This document shows positions 26,939 through 36,609 of a DNA stretch of 64,000 nucleotides, piece after piece. The notes under the pieces are model-generated. The model did not search any database, had not been told where the DNA came from, and was given only the letters and a program-made list of their open reading frames with translations. Both the position numbers and the translations under genes were made by a program. Positions within the stretch are counted from its first letter, which is position 1, and each line of letters starts with the position of its first letter. The stretch covers positions 156,355-220,354 of the forward strand of contig JAHHIJ010000006.1 in assembly GCA_019358985.1 (NCBI GenBank). The letters run 5' to 3'. This DNA is from Tolypothrix brevis GSE-NOS-MK-07-07A. Its GTDB lineage: Bacteria; Cyanobacteriota; Cyanobacteriia; Cyanobacteriales; Nostocaceae.

Positions 26939-27313
26939 ATGTATTATTACCCTCTACATCCGCCATATTTTCTATTAGCTGTTGGCTTATTTATTGCATT
27001 AACCTCTGGTGCAGCCTTATCAGGAACGCTAAAGTTAATTATGCAAAAATTGCAATTAAATACTGTAGAAAATTTCGGTTCTCGTTTTTGGAGCAAAAAG
27101 TTATTTGTCCCCTTTCTCGGAATCGCTGGTGGTGTTTGTTTATTTCTTACATCAGGTTTTCAGATATTCGGTTTTCCACCATTCCTTGCTTATATAATTG
27201 GTGTACCAGTTTCTCTTTTAACTAGCGTGCTACTTTGGTTACAGTTAGGAAGTATGCTGGCTTTTATAGAACGCCAAGGAATGACATCTCTAGACTTAGA
27301 TTCTATGCCTTAG
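26939..27313 (+). CDS. Small membrane protein of unknown function
   Basis: A 124-residue protein with about three hydrophobic segments (YFLLAVGLFIALTSGAAL, LFVPFLGIAGGVCLFL, FLAYIIGVPVSLLTSVLLWL). CAGGAG lies 6 bases before the ATG. It follows the ABC1 kinase gene by 85 bp on the same strand and may be co-transcribed. No domain is recognised. Confidence 0.65.
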   Translation: MYYYPLHPPYFLLAVGLFIALTSGAALSGTLKLIMQKLQLNTVENFGSRFWSKKLFVPFLGIAGGVCLFLTSGFQIFGFPPFLAYIIGVPVSLLTSVLLWLQLGSMLAFIERQGMTSLDLDSMP

Positions 27314-27547
27314 AGATAACAATATTCACATCAAGCTTGAATATAAATATGGGCACATAAATACTGTGTCCAATTTGAATTTATTGTATTACTGAAAATC
27401 TCCTTAATGGCTTATTGCAGCCAATTTGTTTTTGTATTTCTTTCTTAAACTAAGTATTAAGTAAAACTACTGAACTTAGTAACTGTATTTGTAGCTATAC
27501 TTAATTTTCCGAAAGTTTTTCGATCAAAAGTAGGAAATTAACAAACA

Positions 27548-28429
27548 ATGAATCAAGCAGAGCCAGAATTTTGCTTTTGTAGTATAGCATTTGGTAAAAA
27601 ATATCGCGTTCTTGCCTTGTTATTAGCACAAGATATAGAGAGATATTCGCCGAAAACTTTTTTTATAGTTTTAACTGACAATCCCAGCGATTTTAACAAA
27701 CAAGCTAACATTTTAGCCTTTAAGCATCGGTCGCAGAGCGTTAAGTTTTATCACGACAAAAGGTTTGCGATCGCCAAAGCATTATCTCTCTTTAATTCCT
27801 GCATATTCATTGATGCAGATATGCGAATCCTAGCACCAGTGCCAGTAGATATGCAATGGATTCAAAAAGTAGGAATAACAGCAAGAACTTGTGAAATTAT
27901 GCCCAAAAAGTATGCCAAAGTTCTTGCAGGAACTGCTAGCGCTAAACTTTGTCAAAAATTTAAAGTAACCAAAAAAGCTGCACAAAAGCTAAATATAGAC
28001 CTAGAAAATGAAAAGGTTAAATTTGTTTACGAATATTTATTTGCAGTTACAAAAGACTCAGGAAAAGAACTTGAATTTTTAAAACAATGGGAGACACTCG
28101 CCAATTATTTTGAATTAAATGGAATTTATGATGGTGAAGGAAACGCAATAGGTTTAGCTGCTGCTAAGGCTGATTTTGATGTTAGATGGAGTGAGATGGA
28201 TGGCATTTCCTTTTTTAAAGATAAAACCGAATTAGTCAGAATCCAAAAGGGACAGTCAAAGATGGAGGATATGTCTAAATATTTTGAGCAACAGAAAATG
28301 CACGAATACCCCAAGCGTTCCCTTCTGGAAAAAGTTACAGCTAAAATTAGTCAAAATGTTACTCATTTATATAATTTAGCACGTCTGAGAATTGTTACCT
28401 TGAGTAAGTTTGATTTTTATTATCGATAA
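27548..28429 (+). CDS. GT-A-like hypothetical protein
   Basis: A 293-residue soluble protein. The N-terminal half has a nucleotide-sugar-transferase look: CFCSIAFGKKYRVLALLLAQDI, TFFIVLTDN, then FIDADMRIL with a DAD (DxD-like) metal-binding motif. It resembles the Npun_R2821-type proteins encoded convergently next door, but is more diverged. Probably a glycosyltransferase of a surface-glycan locus; substrate unknown. A terminator-like hairpin lies between it and the convergent gene. Confidence 0.55.
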   Translation: MNQAEPEFCFCSIAFGKKYRVLALLLAQDIERYSPKTFFIVLTDNPSDFNKQANILAFKHRSQSVKFYHDKRFAIAKALSLFNSCIFIDADMRILAPVPVDMQWIQKVGITARTCEIMPKKYAKVLAGTASAKLCQKFKVTKKAAQKLNIDLENEKVKFVYEYLFAVTKDSGKELEFLKQWETLANYFELNGIYDGEGNAIGLAAAKADFDVRWSEMDGISFFKDKTELVRIQKGQSKMEDMSKYFEQQKMHEYPKRSLLEKVTAKISQNVTHLYNLARLRIVTLSKFDFYYR

Positions 28430-28491
28430 GTAGGTAATATAGCAATTTTGTCTGATTTGTGTTCACGCAAGCGCTCAAATTCCCAGCATCC

Positions 28492-28522
28492 AGATCCCCG
28501 ACTTCTTTAAGAAGTCGGGGAT
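28492..28522. terminator. Bidirectional terminator candidate (GACTTCTTTAAGAAGTC hairpin copy 2)
   Basis: Arms AGATCCCCGACTTCTT and AAGAAGTCGGGGAT form a perfect stem with almost no loop. It sits in the 110-bp gap between convergent genes ending at 28429 and 28541, which fits a shared terminator. The same hairpin family occurs at 24760 and 36563. Confidence 0.55.
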
Positions 28523-28540
28523 ATAGCTTTTCACAAAAAC

Positions 28541-29461
28541 TTACTTTTTCCGAAAGCGAAATAAAGTTTTAATTTGACTTAAAGTTTGCTGCCAAGAACT
28601 TTTTTTGACCTTAACGGGGAAAATTGGCGGTGGGAATGATGGATTGAGATTGCGGTAATACTCCCAAATTTCCCAATAAGGGCAACCAGGTTCAATCCGC
28701 ATTCCTGCCCAGTGAAGAAAGTGTAGAGGTTGATTCAACTTAGAATCTATAAGTATATGCCCTTGAGCTTGAAAATGAGGGCTACCTGCCCAGTTTCCAG
28801 GTGCTCTACCAGGTCTTTTGACTATATTAAATCGGCGCGGAACATGCTTTAATACGAGATAGTTAATGATAGGTTGATCGACAGTTGATAAATCAAAATA
28901 TTCTGGATGTTCCGCGACTTGATTAAGCGCTTTCCAAACATCTTTTTCGGAAAAAACATGCTTTTTTGAAGCCCAAAAACCGCTATTAAAAACATCTTTT
29001 ACCTCATGAGATGAGAAAATTTTATTTTCTAATATTGGTTGTTTAAATACTTCATAAATACCACTTAAATGTTGATAATCATAACAGACAAAATCATATT
29101 CTGCTAGATATTTGAGATTATCAATTATTTTCTCAAAAACAATGATATCCGTATCAATATACAGAAACTCGTCGAAAATTCCAAACCAGCAAATTAGCTT
29201 GCGAAGCAAATTCGGTCGTTCAAATAAATCTTGACCACAGATTTGATTAGCTTGCTCAGAAAACTTCTGAATAAATTCCAAGTCTTCATAAATATTTACT
29301 TTGGGAAAATTGCTAATAACCTCTGCGATCGCTTGATAATTTTCATTGTATGGAATCATCACAATTGGCGTATCCTGGTCATAAAATCGGATACTGTTAA
29401 TTAAAGCGATCGCATTATCCATCACGCGATCGTTGGCAACAATATAAATTCCGCGATTCAT
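28541..29461 (-). CDS. Npun_R2821/Npun_R2823-family protein (GT-A-like)
   Basis: A 306-residue protein starting GIYIVANDRVMDNAIALINSI, with IVMIPYNENYQAI and FLYIDTDIIVF (DTD, the DxD-type metal site). QPIINYLVL and HFLHWAGM are typical of glycogenin-like GT8-related folds. A second member follows immediately upstream (10-bp gap, same strand). They probably transfer sugars to a polysaccharide or protein; biochemical function is unknown. The C-terminus is basic (LFRFRKK). Confidence 0.7.
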   Translation of the reverse strand: MNRGIYIVANDRVMDNAIALINSIRFYDQDTPIVMIPYNENYQAIAEVISNFPKVNIYEDLEFIQKFSEQANQICGQDLFERPNLLRKLICWFGIFDEFLYIDTDIIVFEKIIDNLKYLAEYDFVCYDYQHLSGIYEVFKQPILENKIFSSHEVKDVFNSGFWASKKHVFSEKDVWKALNQVAEHPEYFDLSTVDQPIINYLVLKHVPRRFNIVKRPGRAPGNWAGSPHFQAQGHILIDSKLNQPLHFLHWAGMRIEPGCPYWEIWEYYRNLNPSFPPPIFPVKVKKSSWQQTLSQIKTLFRFRKK

Positions 29462-29471
29462 TTCTTATTCC

Positions 29472-30476
29472 TCAAGTTTTTAATCCTAACTTTTTGAAAA
29501 CTCTCGTAGTTAAACTAGGAGGTGCATTGTAATATCTTGGCTTAGTTGTAAACTTTGGTCGCTTTTCTGGTTCATGTAAATAGCGATAGTGCAAGAAAAT
29601 ATCTCTATAGGGAAAGTCAATATTTTCACCGTTGCACACTCTATCAAATAAACTAGATGACAAACCAATATAATGCAGATAAGTTAGTTGGCTACCTTTG
29701 TCGTACAAAAGATTACCTCTTAATTCAAAGTGATCAGAAGTAACAGCACAACCAGTTATTTCATTAGGAGGTAATTGCAATGATAAGTTATAAACTGGGA
29801 TATTACATCGCATTACCATATAGTTCAAAACAGATTGATTTGGGGCTTTCATCAATAATATTTCTGCTTCCCCACTTTCTAATTTTGATACTATGTAATC
29901 CCGTTCTTCTGGGGTAAATAAACCCTTAGTTCCGGCATAAAAACCCGCGCAGAAAATATCTGAATTGATGCGTTCTTTGCTGAAAATAGTTGATAATTTT
30001 TCCGATTCCGTATTGAAAATAAACGATGGATCTTTGTACTGAAAGTCATAAACAATTAGGGGATGAGCCTGCAATTTTTCAAAAACTAATTGCAGAGAAT
30101 CTAAGACCAAAATATCTGCATCAAAATAGGCAAATTTGTCAAAGGGACTGCTGTTATCAAAAGCGCAGTATCGACGATTCATACCAATCCGACGCACCCC
30201 TTTAATGCCTTGTTCTTCCCAAACTTTTAAAGCAGTGGGATGTGTTTGCCATACTTGCAGAGAAAAATCTTCCCAACTTTTAAACAATTGGGCATCATTT
30301 AGCAGAGTCACATTTTTTCTAGTAGCGACTTCCGCACTAACTTTTTCGATGTTGTCGTCATAGGCAATTACACATACTGGAATATCTGTACCTACATTGA
30401 CTTCAACACTATTAAGAAAAGCTACGAGTTGGTTATAAACTACATCGTTCGCGATTGTATAGATACCATTAGTCAT
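29472..30476 (-). CDS. Npun_R2821/Npun_R2823-family protein (second copy)
   Basis: A 334-residue relative of the next gene: NGIYTIANDVVYNQLVAFLNSV at the start, VCVIAYDDNIE, and FAYFDADILVLDSL with a DAD motif. NQSVLNYMVMRCNIP and YLHYIGLSS follow. The two proteins share the plan but differ widely, so the duplication is old. Ten bases separate the stop of this gene from the start of the next, and 18 bases separate it from the GT10-like gene, which makes an operon likely. Confidence 0.7.
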   Translation of the reverse strand: MTNGIYTIANDVVYNQLVAFLNSVEVNVGTDIPVCVIAYDDNIEKVSAEVATRKNVTLLNDAQLFKSWEDFSLQVWQTHPTALKVWEEQGIKGVRRIGMNRRYCAFDNSSPFDKFAYFDADILVLDSLQLVFEKLQAHPLIVYDFQYKDPSFIFNTESEKLSTIFSKERINSDIFCAGFYAGTKGLFTPEERDYIVSKLESGEAEILLMKAPNQSVLNYMVMRCNIPVYNLSLQLPPNEITGCAVTSDHFELRGNLLYDKGSQLTYLHYIGLSSSLFDRVCNGENIDFPYRDIFLHYRYLHEPEKRPKFTTKPRYYNAPPSLTTRVFKKLGLKT

Positions 30477-30494
30477 GGAAATTTCCTGAATGTT

Positions 30495-31451
30495 TTAGGT
30501 AATTTGATTAACTGCGTTATCTAACCAGTTCAGCAGATTTAATTTGTGCAAAATAATCTGCCTAGCTTCAGCGATCGCCTCTTTAGCTGCGTACCATGCA
30601 TCAGGAGTAGACGTTACTTCCTGAATGTATGCCAAACCCTTTTCATCTATACTCGGTAGTCTTAAAAAGCTTCCTGGTGGCAATAATTTATCAGCGGCAG
30701 AACCACCATAATAAATTGGCAAACACCAAGCCAAAAGAGAATCCCAAAGCTTCTCACTCACATACCAATTATTGTCAGCATAATTTTCTATTGCCAAGTT
30801 GTAATAATAGGGAGCCATGCTATGCCATTTATTATTAACTTTGCCATTTCCCTGTGCCCAATCTGGTAAATCTCGTCCATATAAATCGAATACTAAACCG
30901 TTTTCTCGCAACATTTTTAAAAAGTTAAGACGTTGCTGATGATTTGCCGTGCGATCAATTCCCGATGTAATCCAACTGCAAGGACGAACCTTTTCTGGAG
31001 ATGGCATTTCGTTCAATTCTCTAAAGGAATTTGCATGATACCAAATAGCAGGCATATACTCAGGTATTGGGGCAAAATCATCGGGACCAGAGACATAACC
31101 GCAGTATTTAGAAGCGTTTTTGTAATCACTAATTCGCTTTTTTTTTAACTCTAGAAATGGCGGTTCTCTTACTATATAAAAGATTCTTTCTTTCGGTACT
31201 TCTCGTAGTAAACTTGTTATGTTTTCTTCTTGCTGTTGCTGCGGTATAAACTTATTCAACCAGCTTTTATTGACAACAGGCTTAACAAAGTCGCAGAAAT
31301 TGTATAACAAGAGCAAATCTGGTTTTGAGTTATTTGCTTGTATTTGAATATTTTTCCACTCACCAAATGCATCAGGGGTTTGATGCCAAAGCCAATCACT
31401 TTGGTTAATAGCTTGGTAGCTGGTAATCATGCCAATAGTCTTTTTTACCAT
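30495..31451 (-). CDS. Fucosyltransferase-like protein (GT10 C-terminal type)
   Basis: A 318-residue glycosyltransferase. The diagnostic GT10 block is NLAIENYADNNWYVSEKLWD followed by SLLAWCLPIYYGG, equivalent to the alpha-1,3-fucosyltransferase donor-binding motif (N-AxEN...EKLW-A-G-P-Y-G). ERIFYIVREPPF and the SGIDR segment precede it. It likely adds fucose or a similar sugar to a surface glycan. It lies within a same-strand row of glycosyltransferase and exporter genes. Confidence 0.75.
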   Translation of the reverse strand: MVKKTIGMITSYQAINQSDWLWHQTPDAFGEWKNIQIQANNSKPDLLLLYNFCDFVKPVVNKSWLNKFIPQQQQEENITSLLREVPKERIFYIVREPPFLELKKKRISDYKNASKYCGYVSGPDDFAPIPEYMPAIWYHANSFRELNEMPSPEKVRPCSWITSGIDRTANHQQRLNFLKMLRENGLVFDLYGRDLPDWAQGNGKVNNKWHSMAPYYYNLAIENYADNNWYVSEKLWDSLLAWCLPIYYGGSAADKLLPPGSFLRLPSIDEKGLAYIQEVTSTPDAWYAAKEAIAEARQIILHKLNLLNWLDNAVNQIT

Positions 31452-31486
31452 ACTTTTGAATTACTAGTTTTTTCAGTCATTTAATC

Positions 31487-32704
31487 TCAATTGATTGTTA
31501 CTGGACGCATAGGAGCATCGACATAGCTAAGAGTTTTTTGAATTCTATCTTCCCAAGAAAACTGTTTACCAAAATTTATACTATCCGTGTAACCTTCTAC
31601 TTTTCTCGGATATTTTTCTAATATCTGCTGGATACATTCAGCAAATTTCTGCGGATTATCTGGTTCACACCAACCTGCTACTAAGGGTGTATTTTTGAAT
31701 TCCATTAAAGGTGGAATTTCTGTCACTGCAATGGGAGTTCCAGTAGCCATATATTGGAAAAACTTCACTGGATTCGTGAAATTTGCGGCTTCACCAGAAC
31801 AGTGAGGATGCGCTAAAACGTCCGCAGCTTGCATCAAGCTAACCAATCGTTCTCTTGGAAGAATCCAGCCTAAGAATTTAACGTTATTGATATTTTTATC
31901 TTGAGCAATTTGTTGATACTCTTTGACTTGGGAATCTTTCCCACCTGTAATAGCAAACTGGATTTCTGGTAAATATTTTGCCGCATCAATTAAATCATCA
32001 ATTCCTTTGAAGCGATACAAAGCACCAGAATAAACAACCAGATGATTGCGTCCATCCACAAGTAATTCTTGACGCCATGCTTGGGCTTCTTCCGGTTGTC
32101 TTTGTAAAAATGCTTGACTAAAACCATTGTGCAACCAGATAACTTTTTTTTCTGGCATTCCATATTTTATCAAGCTTTGTCTGATGATTTCTGACTGAGT
32201 TATTGCTAGTTGAAAATATGGACTATTAACAATTTCTGGCTCAAATTCTTTGTCTGGGAAATAATGGCGTTCGTAAATAACAGGAATATGATTCTTTATG
32301 GCGAGTTTAACAAATTGCCAATCTTGTGTATGAACAATTTTGGCATGGGGTTGGATTTGCTTAGGAAAATAATACTTTGAGACTATTTCTTGAGTATTTA
32401 GCCATCTTTTAGCTATGCGGTCAATGGGCCAGGGTAGAGGTAATGGTAAAATTTTGAGAGCTTCATCAACGTTGTAAAAATCGATGAATTCTTGATGTGG
32501 TTGTTTGGGTTGAGAAGGACGAATTAATTCTAGAGGATTCAAAGTAGCGTTGTGCTTATTTCCATAAATCAAAACTGTGGAATAACCTAAATTAGCTGCG
32601 GCATTTGCACAAAGAACATCATGAATTTGATGCGCCGTATTTGGCTGCATATTTAGTTCTCTGGCATAAAAAACGTATTTATTTTGTTGATTGGTATTTT
32701 GCAT
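31487..32704 (-). CDS. Glycosyltransferase family 4
   Basis: About 405 residues from the ATG at 32704. The open frame extends to 32797, but that would overlap the upstream exporter gene by 59 bp, so the later start (MQNTNQQNKYVFYAREL) is preferred; it leaves a 34-bp gap. Features: TAHQIHDVLCANAAANLGY N-terminal lobe, VIYERHYFPDKEF, LVVYSGALYRFKGIDDLI as donor domain start, and AHPHCSGEAANFTNPVKFFQYMATG as the C-terminal loop. Retaining GT4 enzyme for glycan assembly; sugar unknown. Confidence 0.8.
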   Translation of the reverse strand: MQNTNQQNKYVFYARELNMQPNTAHQIHDVLCANAAANLGYSTVLIYGNKHNATLNPLELIRPSQPKQPHQEFIDFYNVDEALKILPLPLPWPIDRIAKRWLNTQEIVSKYYFPKQIQPHAKIVHTQDWQFVKLAIKNHIPVIYERHYFPDKEFEPEIVNSPYFQLAITQSEIIRQSLIKYGMPEKKVIWLHNGFSQAFLQRQPEEAQAWRQELLVDGRNHLVVYSGALYRFKGIDDLIDAAKYLPEIQFAITGGKDSQVKEYQQIAQDKNINNVKFLGWILPRERLVSLMQAADVLAHPHCSGEAANFTNPVKFFQYMATGTPIAVTEIPPLMEFKNTPLVAGWCEPDNPQKFAECIQQILEKYPRKVEGYTDSINFGKQFSWEDRIQKTLSYVDAPMRPVTIN

Positions 32705-32738
32705 GAGTGTTGATTTTAGGTAATGTGGAAATATGTAT

Positions 32739-34970
32739 TTACTTTTGATAACTGGTTTCAAAATCTTGGAGAATGCCAAGTAGATGTACTGCGTCATCGT
32801 AGGCAGATTTGATAACTTTATATTCTTCGTTTTCTTGTTCTATTAAATCATCAGCTAGAGAACGAAGAGAATAGAGCATCGGATTGAGATGGGTACGGAA
32901 TTCATTAGAGATATTGTTCAAAATATCTTGTGAGTTATTATCATTAACTAATGTTGATTGGCAGCTATTATGTAAGTTGAGCATATCGTCAAAAACATCA
33001 ACAGCGTTGAGAATTCTAAAAGCTGATTTGTAAGATTCTGCGATTAATTCCTGCCGTTCTTGGGGATTTTCTACCAGATCATCAAGTATTAAGCGCAAGA
33101 AACCAATCATCGAATTAAGACGCGATCGCATTTCATGAGAAATCCTGATCAAGCTTTGATGAGGTTTGGTAGCAACTTCCGAGCGATCGCTAAATTGCAT
33201 CGAGTACAAACGCGAATAGTAGCCATTCTTGCTTAACAGTTCTTGATGAGTTCCCACCTCAACGACACGTCCTTGATCTAATACAGCAATTTGATCAGCT
33301 TTTTGGACTGTAGAAAGCCGGTGTGCAATTACTAAAGTAGTGCGATCGCGACTGAGATCGTCAATTGCAGTTTGTACCAAGCGTTCAGAAACGGTATCTA
33401 AAGCGCTGGTAGCTTCATCTAGAATGAGAATTTCTGGATTTTGCAGTAATGCACGAGCGATCGCTAATCTTTGTCTTTGTCCACCAGATAACATTACACC
33501 GCGATCGCCAATCATCGTTTCAAATCCCTCAGGCAATTTGCTGATAAACTCATAAGCATTTGCCTTTTGCGCTGCTGCAATAACTTCATCTTTGGTAGCT
33601 TCAGGTTTTCCGTAAGCTATGTTATTCCCCACCGAATCATTGAATAGAAAGGTATCTTGACTAACAATTCCCATCGCTTTTCGTAGGGACGTAAGATTGA
33701 AGTCACGCAGATCGGTTTTGTCAATGGTAATACTGCCAGATATTGGGTCATAAAATCTTGGTAAAAGGTCTGCAAGTGTTGATTTACCCGCACCCGAACC
33801 ACCTACTAAAGCTAAAGTAGTACCACGCGGTAAATATAAATCGACATCTTTCAACACCAATGTCTCTTGATTGGGGTAAGAAAACGAAATGTTATTGAAA
33901 TGCACTCCTTCCTCTAATTTTGTGTAGTTTAACTCACCCTTATTCATTAAAGGTTTATTGTCGAGTCGTAAAAACTCTGTCACCATATCTACACTACCAG
34001 CGGTATTAGCAAATGCACTGCGAACAGTATTTAACTGAGAAATTAAGGGCAAAAGTCGCAAAAGTACTAATAAATATGTAAAAATAACTGCTGAAAGTGA
34101 CGAAATTTGTGATGCAAAAAAGGTGCGACTTAAAAAGACAATTAGTAGTAAAGCCGTAATTCCCATCACCTCACTAACTGGTGCAATTATCTCAGAATTA
34201 GCCTGAGATTGGTACTCTGCTTTTTCGCGATCGCGAATTAGTTTTTTAATTCTTTGATATTCCTTCTCTTCATTACCAGTTGCCTTGACTAAGCGAATTC
34301 CACTCAGGGTTTCTAGTGTAGTGACTGAATAAGCTTTCGACATCTCTGATAATTGCTGACCAAACTTTTTGGAACGACCTATAGCATACTGATTAATTAG
34401 CATTACCAAAGACAGCAAAAATGTAGCAGCAATTGTCAATTGCCAAGAGATTGATAACAAGAAGCCAACAAAGACTAAAATTGTCATTCCGAGAATAACT
34501 AATTTAACTGCATTCCCTATAGCGCTAGCAGCACGATTAATTTCTCCACCAAGACGGTTGATTAAATCACCAACTTTCATCTTGCTATAATAATCTATAT
34601 CAACTTCTAGTAATAACTTTACTCCCGCTTCTCGCATATCTGATGTTAGCATTCGCGTTAAAGTACTAGATGCTAAACTACTAGCATAAGTTGCAGCATT
34701 TTTTAAAAAAATTGTCAATATAATTGCTCCTGCCATCAATGGTAATCTGTAACTTTCCGATACCTTATCAAAGGGATACATAATTACTTTGAGAATACCA
34801 GGAGCGCTGGTTAAATTCACTTCTTGTCCGACGATTTTTAAAATCACTGGTACAATTAGTGCCGTACTTATGCCATTAAATAAAGCTCCAGAAAATCCCA
34901 AGATTATTGTTAGAATAATCCAGCCTGGATAAGGTTTAGCAAATTTGATTAGTAGCTTATTGCCCAACAT
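32739..34970 (-). CDS. ABC exporter fused to histidine-kinase-like H-box helices
   Basis: A half-size ABC exporter (MsbA/HepA type). About six membrane helices (1-320) precede the nucleotide-binding domain: Walker A GGSGAGKST, signature LSGGQRQRLAIARAL, Walker B ILILDEATSALD and H-loop VIAHRLSTV. After the usual end (about residue 590 from 34970) come some 150 extra residues. These contain ISHEMRSRLNSMIGFLRL, a good match to a HisKA H-box, and a second weaker one, ISNEFRTHLNPMLYSL, with no HATPase domain. The frame is open to 35036; MLGNKLLIKFAKPYPGW at 34970 fits the family start better. It probably exports the glycan made by the adjacent enzymes. Confidence 0.88.
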   Translation of the reverse strand: MLGNKLLIKFAKPYPGWIILTIILGFSGALFNGISTALIVPVILKIVGQEVNLTSAPGILKVIMYPFDKVSESYRLPLMAGAIILTIFLKNAATYASSLASSTLTRMLTSDMREAGVKLLLEVDIDYYSKMKVGDLINRLGGEINRAASAIGNAVKLVILGMTILVFVGFLLSISWQLTIAATFLLSLVMLINQYAIGRSKKFGQQLSEMSKAYSVTTLETLSGIRLVKATGNEEKEYQRIKKLIRDREKAEYQSQANSEIIAPVSEVMGITALLLIVFLSRTFFASQISSLSAVIFTYLLVLLRLLPLISQLNTVRSAFANTAGSVDMVTEFLRLDNKPLMNKGELNYTKLEEGVHFNNISFSYPNQETLVLKDVDLYLPRGTTLALVGGSGAGKSTLADLLPRFYDPISGSITIDKTDLRDFNLTSLRKAMGIVSQDTFLFNDSVGNNIAYGKPEATKDEVIAAAQKANAYEFISKLPEGFETMIGDRGVMLSGGQRQRLAIARALLQNPEILILDEATSALDTVSERLVQTAIDDLSRDRTTLVIAHRLSTVQKADQIAVLDQGRVVEVGTHQELLSKNGYYSRLYSMQFSDRSEVATKPHQSLIRISHEMRSRLNSMIGFLRLILDDLVENPQERQELIAESYKSAFRILNAVDVFDDMLNLHNSCQSTLVNDNNSQDILNNISNEFRTHLNPMLYSLRSLADDLIEQENEEYKVIKSAYDDAVHLLGILQDFETSYQK

Positions 34971-35042
34971 ACTGTATGTATTTACTCTCAGAATATTACG
35001 TATTAATAATACCGTGAATGACACTTTTACATCCATGCACTA

Positions 35043-36242
35043 CTATATCTTTTGCATGATGTTTCCTAAGGTAGCTGTCATTGCATCAATACTGTAGTAT
35101 TCTACACATCTTTCTCTGGCTAGCTTTCCTCGCTCATTTGCTTCATCTAAATGCTGGAATATATATTGAATTTTCTCGGCTATTTCAAGAGGGGAACTTG
35201 GCTCAACTAGATAACCAGTTTCACCTAAAATATCAGGAATATCTCCTACCCGTGTTGCTAAAACTGGCTTTGCCATAGCCATTCCATCGGTTAATTTTAA
35301 TGGAAACTGAGCTAAAGCTGCCGGGGTATTTCGCTGGGGAACAACAATAACGTGCGCTGCTGCGACAATTGCAGGCATTTCTGTAGATGGATACTTTGGT
35401 AATTTAATTATCCAACGTCCCCATTTTTCAGTGAGTTCAGCATCATAGTTATCATAAGGGCTACCACCAACAATCACCAGTCTCAAATCTGGCTGATTTA
35501 GTTCATCTAACGCCATCAATACATCTTCAACACCTTTGTATGGTCTTGGCGCACCAGGAAACATTAAAATGCGATAGCCACTAAGTCCATAACGTGTTCT
35601 GCTTTCTTCAGGATCGTAGTGTGAGGGATTAAATAGAGTCGTGTCTTTACCATTGGGTAAATAAAAACCACCAAATCGCTCTTTTAAAAACTTAGTGTGA
35701 ATTGTAATAGCATTAGCATTTTGTGCCATCCCTTCAACCCACTTTAAATAAAGCGGATGATCCGGATATCTAAGGGCACCATCTGATTTAAAAATGTCTC
35801 TAGCAAATTGCTTAATTGAAGGGCGATATTGCCACTTATCTCCACCATGCCAACTTAATTCCCAATCGTCTATATCTAAAATTACAGGTCGATGATTATT
35901 TAATTTTTTTAGCAAAGATAAACCGAAGGTTGTTGGTTTCGGTCGCATTGCATAAATAATATCACCATCAAGTTTTTTTAGAAGCCCAGAAGCTGATACT
36001 AGAAATTTTGGATAGTTGTAGCCCACAAAGCTACTAACTGGAATTTCCGACTGAGGAATTACTGCTGGCTCGTCACCAAAAACAAATCCTAAAATTTCTA
36101 CTTGATATTCAAGCTTTTGGAGTGCTTGAGCTAGTAAAAATGAACGAACACCTCCACCTCCCCACCTTCCTGCTCCAGCGCTCGATAGGTCACTGACAAG
36201 TATTGAAACTTTCAATTGAGTTTTGCTTTGCTGTAAACTCAC
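35043..36242 (-). CDS. Glycosyltransferase family 4
   Basis: A 399-residue retaining glycosyltransferase. The start carries a glycine-rich acceptor loop (AGAGRWGGGGVRSFLLAQAL); the donor half has RILMFPGAPRPYKGVEDVLMAL and LRLVIVGGSPYD, and the C-terminal loop is VVPQRNTPAALAQFPLKLTDGMAMAKPV. The stop is about 70 bp before the preferred exporter start. Together with the downstream genes it forms a block running from 36242 to 28541 on the minus strand, consistent with one polysaccharide or glycolipid pathway. Confidence 0.85.
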   Translation of the reverse strand: MSLQQSKTQLKVSILVSDLSSAGAGRWGGGGVRSFLLAQALQKLEYQVEILGFVFGDEPAVIPQSEIPVSSFVGYNYPKFLVSASGLLKKLDGDIIYAMRPKPTTFGLSLLKKLNNHRPVILDIDDWELSWHGGDKWQYRPSIKQFARDIFKSDGALRYPDHPLYLKWVEGMAQNANAITIHTKFLKERFGGFYLPNGKDTTLFNPSHYDPEESRTRYGLSGYRILMFPGAPRPYKGVEDVLMALDELNQPDLRLVIVGGSPYDNYDAELTEKWGRWIIKLPKYPSTEMPAIVAAAHVIVVPQRNTPAALAQFPLKLTDGMAMAKPVLATRVGDIPDILGETGYLVEPSSPLEIAEKIQYIFQHLDEANERGKLARERCVEYYSIDAMTATLGNIMQKI

Positions 36243-36609
36243 AATACTTTACTGCTGTTAATGTGTGCAAAAAACTAGTAGATTCCTCACACCCTTGTTT
36301 TAAAAGTAACACTTGATCTGGATTGTACGGTATTTAAAGATTTTATGTTACTTGCAATTAGAAAAATCAAAATCAATCTAACCTTGCATATGCTACCATT
36401 TCAATAGAAAATTCACGGATAAATCAAACTTATTTTGCTGATATATGAAAAATAATCAGTAAAATCACGGTAGCCAATCAGAAAAATATTATTGCTATTC
36501 CCGAAGCAGAAAATACCGATAGTAGCGAATAACGCGATCGCCATGATCGCCCGTGAAAAGCAAGATCCCCGACTTCTTTAAGAAGTCGGGGATCTGAGTC
36601 TTTGACATA
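36243..36609. other. Intergenic region upstream of the glycan block
   Basis: No coding sequence. It holds the hairpin AGATCCCCGACTTCTT/AAGAAGTCGGGGATCT (36563-36595), copy 3 of the family, placed 15-47 bp after the stop of the CAP-domain gene, where it may act as terminator. The AT-rich stretch 36300-36530 is the likely promoter zone for the glycan genes. Confidence 0.5.
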
